Assembly: GCA_030637455.1 (NCBI GenBank)
Contig: DAOWGL010000112.1
Location: 1-13,017 of the forward strand
Length of the DNA stretch: 13,017 nucleotides
Reading direction: 5' to 3'
DNA from: Candidatus Nitrosopumilus sp.
GTDB lineage: Archaea > Thermoproteota > Nitrososphaeria > Nitrososphaerales > Nitrosopumilaceae
Shown: positions 7,131 to 13,017 of the stretch, in pieces
Position numbering within the stretch: the first letter of the stretch is position 1
Layout: every line of letters starts with the position of its first letter
Notes under the pieces: model-generated
Database searches by the model: none
What the model was told of the DNA's origin: nothing
Seen by the model: the letters and a program-made list of their open reading frames with translations, nothing else
Translations under genes and position numbers: made by a program

Positions 7131-7142
7131 GAAACATGTTTC
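7131..7142. promoter_or_regulatory. Second perfect palindrome upstream of the three-repeat protein (GAAACATGTTTC)
   Basis: Perfect 12-bp palindrome ending 21 nt before the TATA-like box. Its flank TAGAAACATGT (7129-7139) recurs in inverted orientation at the copy-B site (8890-8900), so the two regions share more than one half-site. Confidence 0.45.
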
Positions 7143-7163
7143 ATAAGTAAAAAACCATGCCAT

Positions 7164-7171
7164 AGCTTATA
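7164..7171 (+). promoter_or_regulatory. TATA-like box for the three-repeat secreted protein
   Basis: GCTTATAG is centred about 29 nt before ATG 7197. An alternative, TTATATTT at 7181-7188, is too close for a leaderless start at that codon. Confidence 0.4.
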
Positions 7172-7196
7172 GTGTAAAAATTATATTTACAATTTA

Positions 7197-8813
7197 ATGA
7201 CTTGTAAAAACACAAAAAACATTGCAATTTTTAGTATTATTGCATCATTCATTATAGTTTCATTTGGATTTTCAGATGTATATGCTGAAGAGAGTGAAGG
7301 ATACAAAATGATAGGTGATGTAACTCCTGTTTTGACATTCACATTCCGAGACGGAGTTGAAACGTATGAATTCCCTGTTTTTGAAATGGGTGAAAATTTT
7401 GCAGATAACTCTGGAACATCATTTTCAGTAGAAGGAACTGTTACCAATTCTCCATTATTACATAAAGCAATGGATGAAGCATACAAGTATAGATTATCTA
7501 ATGCTGCATTTGATTATCAATTCAAATACTTTGATGTTGATGCAGATTTTGTAAAAGAAGACAAATCAATCATAACTTTTGATTATAGCAATTGTAGAAT
7601 TGATAATTATCAAATTGAGACACTTGATTCCAATGACTATGAAAGCTATTTCAAAGAAGTTGGATTTGCTATTGTAGATAAAATTGACTTTGTATGTAGT
7701 GGATTAAATTCTAATTATTCTGACGTAAATTTGATGGGAGATGATTTTGCTTTCACTGATTATGGGGAATCTGGATTTACTTTTGCTAAAGATGTAAAAA
7801 CTTCAGTGACCTTCATGTTTGCAAATGGGGTAGAAAAAATACAATTCCCTGTATTTAATCTAGTTTCAGGTTATGAGGAGTCTACTGATAATGTTGTTGC
7901 AGAATTTCAGATAGAAGGAGTTTTGGATTATTACCCATTACTGTTTAATGCAATTGATAAATCCAGACAAGTATCTGGACTTTCTACCTCTTCTAACGTT
8001 GATTTTGATGCATTAGTGGAAATTACTAATACTGAATCCATTCTAAGAGGGTTTGATTTCACCGATTGTCGCATATCTGATGCTAAAATCACAACCAAGG
8101 TAGACAAGGAAGAAGGATTCACTGGAAAAAGTGGATTTGTTCTAGTTCTTCAATCTTCTTTCACATGCTCTGGAATTGATGGAGTTAACATGTATTATGA
8201 TGAACTTCGAGGAGATGCACCTGTTTGGAAAACAACACATCTAACAAATGAATATGCAGAAACAATTCAAAATACTGAAGGTGGTCTAAGTACAGTTTCA
8301 ACTTTTACTTTTGCTGATGGAACTGAAACAATAGAGTTCTCTATGTTTAAGCAAAGTAATGTGCTAACTGTTACTGAAGATACAGGTAGTGATTCTGTCA
8401 CTAACAAGGCAACATATCCTACTTTAGAATTACGAGGAATTGTAGGTGATTATCCAATGTTATACAAGCACGTGGATGACAATATCAAAATTCAAGGTGT
8501 TGCTGGTACTAGTTTGATGGATCTCGTTGATATCGATGTTGATTTAGTTTCAGGTGGAGAAGTAATTCGTGGCTTTAACTTTGTAAATTGTAGAGCAATT
8601 GACTATACCGTTGAGACAGAAACAAACAAGGAGGAAAGTTATGTGAAAAACAAATTCGCATTAGAAAATATTTTTGACTTTGAATGTCAGGGATATCATC
8701 CAAATAATCCGGCATACGATGCAATGTTTTATGTAGAAAAAGCAAACACTCAAAGTACTTTTGATCTGAGAAACACTGACCAATGGGGTCCAGGTTTCAC
8801 AGTTCAAGAATAA
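7197..8813 (+). CDS. Unrecognised secreted protein with three tandem Cys-paired domains
   Basis: A signal peptide (about 8-30, likely cleavage after DVYA) starts this 538-residue protein. Three homologous units follow: about 43-169, 201-326 and 367-499. Each opens with a strand pattern (TFTFRDGVETYEFPVF, TFMFANGVEKIQFPVF, TFTFADGTETIEFSMF). Each has a central helix-like segment after a 'P-L/M-L' turn (SPLLHKAMDEA, YPLLFNAIDKS, YPMLYKHVDDN). Each closes with two Cys 32-34 residues apart: FDYSNCR...DFVCSG (C133, C167), FDFTDCR...SFTCSG (C291, C324) and FNFVNCR...DFECQG (C465, C497). One disulphide per domain is likely outside the cell. I do not recognise the family and no enzyme motif is visible. 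There is no C-terminal anchor. It sits between an RTX protein and the phosphate operon and shares a palindrome with the latter. Confidence 0.85.
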   Translation: MTCKNTKNIAIFSIIASFIIVSFGFSDVYAEESEGYKMIGDVTPVLTFTFRDGVETYEFPVFEMGENFADNSGTSFSVEGTVTNSPLLHKAMDEAYKYRLSNAAFDYQFKYFDVDADFVKEDKSIITFDYSNCRIDNYQIETLDSNDYESYFKEVGFAIVDKIDFVCSGLNSNYSDVNLMGDDFAFTDYGESGFTFAKDVKTSVTFMFANGVEKIQFPVFNLVSGYEESTDNVVAEFQIEGVLDYYPLLFNAIDKSRQVSGLSTSSNVDFDALVEITNTESILRGFDFTDCRISDAKITTKVDKEEGFTGKSGFVLVLQSSFTCSGIDGVNMYYDELRGDAPVWKTTHLTNEYAETIQNTEGGLSTVSTFTFADGTETIEFSMFKQSNVLTVTEDTGSDSVTNKATYPTLELRGIVGDYPMLYKHVDDNIKIQGVAGTSLMDLVDIDVDLVSGGEVIRGFNFVNCRAIDYTVETETNKEESYVKNKFALENIFDFECQGYHPNNPAYDAMFYVEKANTQSTFDLRNTDQWGPGFTVQE

Positions 8814-8842
8814 TTTTTTTTCTTTTTATTTTTTAATTTTTA
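8811..8842 (+). terminator. T-rich tract after the three-repeat protein
   Basis: TTTTTTTTCTTTTTATTTTT follows the stop codon, a strong archaeal-type intrinsic terminator without hairpin. Confidence 0.6.
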
Positions 8843-8893
8843 CAATAATTTCTTTGAAAGTGCGATCAGCTCAAAATTTGTACCTGCCACATG

Positions 8894-8906
8894 TTTCTAT
8901 ATAGAA
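8894..8906. promoter_or_regulatory. Copy B of the shared palindromic word (TTTCTATATAGAA)
   Basis: Identical to 7102-7114. It ends 24 nt before the TATA-like box of the phosphate operon, an activator-like position. The right end also starts a GAACA (8904-8908) / TGTTC (8919-8923) inverted pair with a 10-nt spacer. Confidence 0.5.
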
Positions 8907-8929
8907 CAATATACTATATGTTCACTAGT

Positions 8930-8937
8930 CCTATAAC
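8930..8937 (+). promoter_or_regulatory. TATA-like box for the phosphate uptake operon
   Basis: CCTATAAC is centred about 25 nt before ATG 8959, consistent with a leaderless transcript. Confidence 0.5.
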
Positions 8938-8958
8938 CAAAATTACATTCAATGAATC

Positions 8959-9588
8959 ATGGTACAATGGTTATCTTGGTTAAAATCCAATGAAAAAGAA
9001 CTCTTAACAATTCTAGATAATTTAGCAAAAAAAGCAGTTGAAACCTCTGAAGCCGTAGTTGTTTTATTTGAAGATCTAAGTAATGTAGACCAAGCAAAAA
9101 AGATTCATCAACTTGAAACTGAGGCCGATGTTCTAACACGTGATATCTTTTCTGAACTAAACAAGACCTTCATCACTCCTCTAGATCGTGAGGATATGCA
9201 GAGAATTGCATCAAAAATTGATGATGTAATTGACTTTATGGATGGAATTGCAGCAAGGGTTTACAGTTACAAAATCACCACCCCTCCACCATACACGATG
9301 GATATGGCTAAGGAGTTAGTCAAAGCAACCCAAGAAGTACAGTATATGATTTCAAAATTACAGCGTATCAAAAATCCAAAAGATATGATTCAACATTGTA
9401 GAAATACTGGTGATATCGAGCACACGGTTGATGATTTGTATCGAGAAGCCATCAAAGAACTATTTGAATCCGAAGATGCAATCAAAATCATCAAACTAAA
9501 AGATATCTATGAAACAATGGAGACTGCATCAGACAGATGTGTTGATGTTGCAGACGTCATTGAAGATATCGTTCTAAAATACACATGA
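8959..9588 (+). CDS. DUF47 / PhoU-like phosphate transport accessory protein
   Basis: The 209-residue, all-helical cytoplasmic protein has the usual family length. Acidic helices carry the metal-binding type pattern of PhoU-like proteins: IHQLETEADVLTRDIFSEL (about 50-68), REDMQRIASKIDDVIDFMDG (77-96), DIEHTVDDLYREAI (152-165) and METASDRCVDVADVIEDI (187-204). DUF47 genes are commonly paired with PiT transporters, whose activity or localisation they are thought to modulate. Here the transporter begins 9 nt after the stop, so the two form an operon. A TATA-like box lies at leaderless distance, and a palindrome shared with the upstream secreted-protein gene lies before it. It is not a true PhoU of a Pst system, because no pst genes are visible. 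Confidence 0.9.
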   Translation: MVQWLSWLKSNEKELLTILDNLAKKAVETSEAVVVLFEDLSNVDQAKKIHQLETEADVLTRDIFSELNKTFITPLDREDMQRIASKIDDVIDFMDGIAARVYSYKITTPPPYTMDMAKELVKATQEVQYMISKLQRIKNPKDMIQHCRNTGDIEHTVDDLYREAIKELFESEDAIKIIKLKDIYETMETASDRCVDVADVIEDIVLKYT

Positions 9589-9594
9589 GATGAT
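9587..9594 (+). promoter_or_regulatory. Shine-Dalgarno-like sequence of the PiT gene
   Basis: GAGATGAT overlaps the stop codon of the DUF47 gene and precedes ATG 9598 by 3 nt. It is one mismatch from GAGGTGAT. Confidence 0.4.
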
Positions 9595-9597
9595 TAA

Positions 9598-10584
9598 ATG
9601 TTAGAAATAGCAATAGGTGCAATTATTGTAGCATTAATCTTTGATTTTGTTAATGGATTTAATGATTCTGCAAATTCTGTTGCCACTGTTATTGGAACTC
9701 GTGTTCTAAAACCAATTCATGCTGTGGGTTTATCTGCCGCAATGAATTTCATTGGACCTTTTGTTTTTGGTGTTGCAGTTGCCACTACTATTGCAAAGGG
9801 AATTGTAAGTCCTGATGACATTACTGTTTACATGATTATAGGGGGATTGGCCGGAGCAATTGGATGGAGTACTCTTTGTACTTATTTTGGATTACCAATT
9901 TCAAACAGTCATTCCTTAGTTGGAGGAATTATGGGTGCAGGTATTGCAGGATTAGGATTTGAGAAATTAGTTTATGGAGGTTTAACCAAAGTCTTTGCAG
10001 GAATTGTAATTGCACCTATTGGTGGAATAATAATTGGTCTTTTGGTAACTACTTTGATAATTACTCTATTTGCAAGTAAAAGACCTGGACCTGTAAACAA
10101 AACTTTTGGAAAATTACAAATTATTTCATCTGCGTGGTTTGCATTAACCCATGGAGCAAACGATGGACAAAAAACGATGGGTATAATTGTTTTAATTCTA
10201 TTTTCAGCAGGAATTATTCCTGAACTTGAGATGCCATTATGGGTAATCTTTGCTGCAGCGACTGCCATGGGATTGGGTACTTTCTTTGGAGGATACAAAG
10301 TTATCAAAACACTTGGAGTTAAAATTACAAGACTCAAGCCATATCAAGGATTTGCAGCAGAAACTAGTGGTGGATTGATGCTTGCAGTATTTGCAATATT
10401 TGGTATTCCTGCTAGTACCACGCACGCAATTACTGGGACTATAATGGGTGCAGGTGCAGCTCGTAGGAAACGTGCAGTAAGATGGAAAGTTAGTAGACAA
10501 ATTATATTTTCATGGATTATTACCATTCCTGGTAGTGCTGCTATGGGAATTGGATTTACATATCTGATTCATCTGTTTGTTTGA
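9598..10584 (+). CDS. PiT family inorganic phosphate transporter
   Basis: The 328-residue polytopic membrane protein carries the two PiT signature repeats: GFNDSANSVATVIGTRVL (20-37) and LTHGANDGQKTMGI (183-196), the inverted-repeat halves that form the phosphate path. The paired motifs GLPISNSHSLVGGIMGAG (98-115) and GIPASTTHAITGTIMGAG in the second half are also family hallmarks. PiT proteins import phosphate, usually as a metal-phosphate complex with H+ or Na+. The length fits the compact prokaryotic form without a large cytoplasmic loop. The partner DUF47 protein lies directly upstream. Family members often carry arsenate too, which fits the arsenic genes about 1.4 kb downstream. Confidence 0.93.
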   Translation: MLEIAIGAIIVALIFDFVNGFNDSANSVATVIGTRVLKPIHAVGLSAAMNFIGPFVFGVAVATTIAKGIVSPDDITVYMIIGGLAGAIGWSTLCTYFGLPISNSHSLVGGIMGAGIAGLGFEKLVYGGLTKVFAGIVIAPIGGIIIGLLVTTLIITLFASKRPGPVNKTFGKLQIISSAWFALTHGANDGQKTMGIIVLILFSAGIIPELEMPLWVIFAAATAMGLGTFFGGYKVIKTLGVKITRLKPYQGFAAETSGGLMLAVFAIFGIPASTTHAITGTIMGAGAARRKRAVRWKVSRQIIFSWIITIPGSAAMGIGFTYLIHLFV

Positions 10585-10597
10585 TTTTCAATAATAC

Positions 10598-10610
10598 CTT
10601 GGTTTTTATT
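10598..10610 (+). terminator. T-rich tract between PiT and SbtA genes
   Basis: CTTGGTTTTTATT follows the PiT stop by about 14 nt. It may end the phosphate transcript, or TTTTTATT (10603-10610) may serve as the TATA-like box of the next gene, being about 31 nt before ATG 10638. Confidence 0.3.
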
Positions 10611-10637
10611 TCAGCAAAAATTTTTTGAAATATTCAA

Positions 10638-11723
10638 ATGGACATATTACAATTAATTCAATCAAATCTTCTTACTCCTGTAATTCTGTTCTTTTTGTTT
10701 GGAATCATTGCAGCCAGAATAAAATCTGACTTAAAAATCCCTGAAGCAATTTCAGAGTTTTTGCCAATCTATCTTCTTGCCGCAATTGGACTTCATGGTG
10801 GAATAGAGATGAGAAACACTGGATTTGAAAATATGTTAATTCCTATGTTGGTTGCTATTGGACTGTCATTGCTCTTTACATTAAATCACTATCAAATTTT
10901 ACGAAGATTAGGCAAGTTCAATATTTTTGATTCATATGCATTAGCATCTACCTATGGTGCAGTAGGTGCTGTTACCTTTTCCGTTGGATTATCATTCTTA
11001 AAAAATCAAGGAGTTACATCTGAAGGATATCTTGCAGCAGTTCTTGCAGTATTGGAACCGGTTGCATTCATTATGGCAATATTTTTGACAAACATGGCAG
11101 TATCAAAACAAATTAGAACAAAAAAACAGTCTTTTGCAAAAGATAGTGCATCTGATATTGACATGGGAATTCAGGAAACTAAAACAAAACTTTCTCAGGT
11201 GTTACACGAATCAATCACTGGTAAAGCTATAGTTATTCTTCTTGGTAGTATTGTAATTGGCTATGTCATTGGAGAGCAAGGATTTAGCTCAATTAGAATT
11301 GTATTTGATGAAATGTTTACTGGTGCAATTGTAATTTTTATGATTGAGATGGGAATAATTGCTGGTCAAAGATTAGATGATATCAAAAAGGTTGGAGTTT
11401 TCCTTATCGCGTTTGCAATAATTATGCCCACATTCAATGGAATAGTTGGTGTATTGGTGGCAACCGCCATGGGTTTAAGCCTAGGTGGATCCGTAATGTT
11501 TGGATTACTATTAGCTAGTGCTTCATTTATTGCAGCACCTGCGGTATTACGTCATGCAATACCTCAGGCAAAACCTAGTCTATACATTACATCTGCATTA
11601 GGAATTACATTCCCATACAACATTATAGTATTACTTCCAATCATGTTTACCATATCAACAATTGTTCACAGTGGGGAAGGATCGATAGACTTATTCAATT
11701 ACATCACAAAGGATTGGATATGA
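10638..11723 (+). CDS. sbtA: SbtA-type sodium-dependent bicarbonate transporter
   Basis: The 361-residue protein has about ten membrane segments in two related halves, joined by a hydrophilic cytoplasmic loop (about 156-192, Lys/Ser/Asp-rich). Family features visible are LLAAIGLHGGIEMRNTG (46-62), STYGAVGAVTFSVG (104-117), LAVLEPVAFIMAIFLTNMAV (136-155) and, in the second half, FMIEMGIIAGQRLDDIK, matching the DUF897/Sbt family. SbtA imports HCO3- with Na+ in cyanobacteria. In an ammonia oxidiser that fixes carbon as bicarbonate through the 3-hydroxypropionate/4-hydroxybutyrate cycle, import of bicarbonate is a sensible inference. The next gene overlaps by ATGA and encodes the PII-like partner. 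A small inverted repeat (TTTGAA-ATA-TTCAAA, 10624-10638) abuts the start codon. Confidence 0.88.
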   Translation: MDILQLIQSNLLTPVILFFLFGIIAARIKSDLKIPEAISEFLPIYLLAAIGLHGGIEMRNTGFENMLIPMLVAIGLSLLFTLNHYQILRRLGKFNIFDSYALASTYGAVGAVTFSVGLSFLKNQGVTSEGYLAAVLAVLEPVAFIMAIFLTNMAVSKQIRTKKQSFAKDSASDIDMGIQETKTKLSQVLHESITGKAIVILLGSIVIGYVIGEQGFSSIRIVFDEMFTGAIVIFMIEMGIIAGQRLDDIKKVGVFLIAFAIIMPTFNGIVGVLVATAMGLSLGGSVMFGLLLASASFIAAPAVLRHAIPQAKPSLYITSALGITFPYNIIVLLPIMFTISTIVHSGEGSIDLFNYITKDWI

Positions 11724-12022
11724 AACTTTACACTGTAAAATTACTTACTATTACATGTGAAATTCTTGCTCAAAAAAATATTATTGAAATTTTAAAAAAA
11801 CATGAGATAACTGGATACACAACTTATGAAGTAAATGGAAATGGGACTCGTGGATTACGTGGTCAGGGATTACAAACTGAAAAAAATGTTAAAGTTGAAG
11901 TTATTATGCGTGAAGAAAAATTACAAGATGTTGTAGAAGAAATATCTAGAACATTATTTGCTAATTTTGCAATTGTTCTTTATGTTAGTGATGTTGGCGT
12001 AGTGAGAACTGAGAAATTTTAA
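11720..12022 (+). CDS. sbtB: SbtB-like PII family regulator of SbtA
   Basis: ATG 11720 overlaps the SbtA stop (ATGA), giving 100 residues; a TTG at 11714 would add two. The ferredoxin-like PII order is visible: strand LYTVKLLTITCEI, helix IIEILKKHEITGY, a T-loop rich in Gly/Arg (TYEVNGNGTRGLRGQGLQ, 35-52), strand VKVEVIMRE, helix LQDVVEEISRTLF and strand IVLYVSDVGVV. The pattern GYT-x-x-x-x-(N/G)G-x-G-x-R fits cyanobacterial SbtB, which binds adenyl nucleotides and controls SbtA. The chain stops at TEKF, so the C-terminal CGPEGC redox loop known from Synechocystis SbtB is missing. The tail-to-tail neighbour arsR overlaps by 3 nt. Confidence 0.85.
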   Translation: MKLYTVKLLTITCEILAQKNIIEILKKHEITGYTTYEVNGNGTRGLRGQGLQTEKNVKVEVIMREEKLQDVVEEISRTLFANFAIVLYVSDVGVVRTEKF

Positions 12023-12318
12023 CAACATTTATCGTCTGAACATAAGTTCGGAATTTTTTTACTAGTTTTTGTAACATTTGATATTAATTCAGATAGTTGA
12101 TTGTTTGAAATTGTATACATTGCTTTTTTGCCTTCATCTCGTGATTTAACAATTCCACATTTTTTCAATGTCTTTAAATGATGTGAAACTAGCGGTTGGT
12201 CCTTTTGTAATTTTTCCACAAGATCGTTTACGCAGAGTTCTTTGTTTTTTTGTAATAACTCTAAAATTTCAAAGCGTGTTTCATCACAAATACATTTTAA
12301 AAGACTGACTCCGTTCAT
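12019..12318 (-). CDS. arsR: ArsR family metalloid-responsive repressor
   Basis: The 99-residue winged-helix protein shows the ArsR fold: DETRFEILELLQKNKELCVNDLVEKL, recognition helix region QPLVSHHLKTLKKCGIVKSR and wing EGKKAMYTIS. Cys occur at 9, 11, 29, 54, 93, 98 and 99. The classical ELCVCDLC site has only its first Cys (C29) here, while the C-terminus ends LCSDDKCC. Three-Cys As(III) sites at other places, including C-terminal ones, are known in ArsR from other lineages (for example Acidithiobacillus), so a relocated sensor site is likely. It diverges from the arsenate reductase gene over 46 nt. A palindrome overlapping its own start suits autorepression. Confidence 0.88.
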   Translation of the reverse strand: MNGVSLLKCICDETRFEILELLQKNKELCVNDLVEKLQKDQPLVSHHLKTLKKCGIVKSRDEGKKAMYTISNNQLSELISNVTKTSKKIPNLCSDDKCC

Positions 12319-12339
12319 ATCAATTTAAATTTATATGAA
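12314..12339. promoter_or_regulatory. 26-bp near-perfect palindrome, candidate ArsR operator
   Basis: TTCATATCAATTT and AAATTTATATGAA pair at 12 of 13 positions with no spacer. The site covers the arsR start codon (12316-12318) and most of the 46-nt gap to the arsenate reductase gene. It could therefore repress both directions. Outer arms TTCATAT/ATATGAA are perfect. Confidence 0.6.
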
Positions 12340-12340
12340 T

Positions 12341-12349
12341 TAATATTTA
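12341..12349 (-). promoter_or_regulatory. TATA-like box for arsR
   Basis: TAAATATTA on the minus strand, centred about 27 nt before ATG 12318. For the opposite gene, TTATAT (12331-12336) is about 31 nt before ATG 12365. Both would be covered or flanked by the palindrome. Confidence 0.4.
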
Positions 12350-12364
12350 TGTTATGTTGTAAAT

Positions 12365-12766
12365 ATGCCTAAAAATATCCTCTTTGTATGCGTAGAAAAT
12401 GCAGGTAGAAGCCAAATGGCTGAGGCTTTTTTTAGAAAATTTACTCCGAAACACTTCGATGTTTCAAGTGCTGGTACAACACCCTCATCCCATCTCAATC
12501 CAATGGTAATCCAAGTGATGAATGAAATTGGAATTGACATGGTAAATCAGCAACCAAAAATTTTGTCTAACTCTATGATTGAGAGTTCTTCTAAAACTGT
12601 CAATATGGGGTGTATGGATAAAGAATCATGTCCTTCATTGTTTGTAAAAGATGTGCTTAATTGGAATATTTCTGATCCAAAAGAAAAATCACTGAATGAA
12701 GTTCGAGAGATACGTGATAAAATAAAATATGAAGTACTAAATCTTATCAAATCACTTGAGGGATAA
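12365..12766 (+). CDS. arsC: Arsenate reductase of the LMW protein-tyrosine-phosphatase type
   Basis: The 133-residue cytoplasmic enzyme starts with the phosphate-binding loop CVENAGRS (C9-x5-R15), followed by SQMAEAFF. The general-acid Asp is in WNISDPK (about 102-108), the 'DP' motif. Two more Cys, C83 and C89 in GCMDKESCP, sit where pI258-type ArsC has its redox relay (C82, C89), so thioredoxin-linked reduction of arsenate to arsenite is likely. The loop between them is one residue shorter than in pI258 ArsC, and the P-loop Cys15 of that enzyme is replaced by Gly. A protein phosphatase role is less likely, given ArsR on one side and an aquaporin on the other. Confidence 0.85.
   Translation: MPKNILFVCVENAGRSQMAEAFFRKFTPKHFDVSSAGTTPSSHLNPMVIQVMNEIGIDMVNQQPKILSNSMIESSSKTVNMGCMDKESCPSLFVKDVLNWNISDPKEKSLNEVREIRDKIKYEVLNLIKSLEG
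12758..12764 (+). promoter_or_regulatory. Shine-Dalgarno-like sequence of the aquaporin gene
   Basis: GAGGGAT, ending 7 nt before ATG 12772, at the end of the arsenate reductase gene. Confidence 0.4.
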
Positions 12767-12771
12767 ATCTA

Positions 12772-13017
12772 ATGGTATATTCTAACTTACAAATTTTTAC
12801 AGTTGAATTAGTTGGAACTTTCATTCTTGTGGTTTTTGCAACTGGTTCAATAGTTTATGATGTTGAAGTCTTTGATGGGGCATTAGGAATTCCATTTGCA
12901 GCTGTGGCTCCTTTCATTGCACTGCTAATCGGTGTGTATTCTTTTGGAAAAATATCTTTGGCACACTTTAACCCTGCAGTAACTATTGGCTATTATATTA
13001 CTGGACATATTTCAAAA
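12772..13017 (+). CDS. Aquaporin / MIP family channel, N-terminal part (cut by window edge)
   Basis: The first 82 codons are visible and in frame to the right edge. The protein begins MVYSNLQIFTVELVGTFILV, the typical first helix with the 'E-x-x-G-T-F' motif, and ends after AHFNPAVTIGYYITG, which holds the first NPA box of the pore. It starts 5 nt after the arsenate reductase stop and so belongs to the same operon. MIP channels in arsenic operons (AqpS type) let arsenite flow out down its gradient after arsenate is reduced. That role is inferred from position, since the selectivity filter and second NPA lie outside the window. No other arsenite pump is visible. Confidence 0.88.
   Translation, partial: MVYSNLQIFTVELVGTFILVVFATGSIVYDVEVFDGALGIPFAAVAPFIALLIGVYSFGKISLAHFNPAVTIGYYITGHISK

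Noticed and set aside
8814..8958. Possible small RNA or gene between the three-repeat protein and the DUF47 gene
   Set aside because: It holds only a T-rich terminator, the palindrome and promoter; no open frame with sensible content or stable fold is apparent by eye.
9972..10337. 121-codon minus-strand open frame
   Set aside because: It lies entirely antisense to the clear PiT gene and shows no family features; low stop frequency there comes from the sense gene.

Overview
The window looks like chromosome from an ammonia-oxidising archaeon of the Nitrosopumilus type (Nitrososphaerota/Thaumarchaeota). This is inferred from strong AT richness, archaeal TATA-like boxes about 25 nt before start codons, apparently leaderless first genes, a small zinc-ribbon protein, a DUF385-type (probably F420-dependent) flavoenzyme, a PRC-barrel protein and a membrane-anchored winged-helix regulator. 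No rRNA, tRNA, CRISPR array or insertion sequence is visible.

Left part (1-3590). A secreted, membrane-tethered beta-propeller protein (minus strand, cut by the left edge) diverges from a winged-helix regulator that carries its own membrane segments. Two palindromes lie between them, next to the likely promoters. A small deazaflavin-type oxidoreductase, a two-repeat PRC-barrel protein and a 32-residue zinc-ribbon protein follow.

Middle (3683-8813). A DrrAB-like ABC exporter pair is translationally coupled. Next come two secreted proteins. One has six NHL-like repeats, an HYR-like domain and RTX calcium-binding repeats. The other is an unrecognised protein built from three copies of a domain of about 130 residues, each with one conserved Cys pair.

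Right part (8959-13017). Three transport modules follow each other: DUF47/PhoU-like protein plus PiT phosphate transporter; an SbtA-type bicarbonate transporter overlapping a small PII-like SbtB protein; and a divergent arsenic cluster with ArsR, LMW-phosphatase-type arsenate reductase and an aquaporin cut by the right edge. Together they suggest uptake of phosphate and bicarbonate with regulation by nucleotide sensing. Arsenate that enters with phosphate could be handled by the arsenic genes beside it.

The most interesting non-coding signal is an identical 13-nt palindromic word upstream of both the three-repeat secreted protein and the phosphate operon, which hints at a shared regulator. 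First genes mostly show a TATA-like box at leaderless distance, while downstream genes in operons show Shine-Dalgarno-like sequences.
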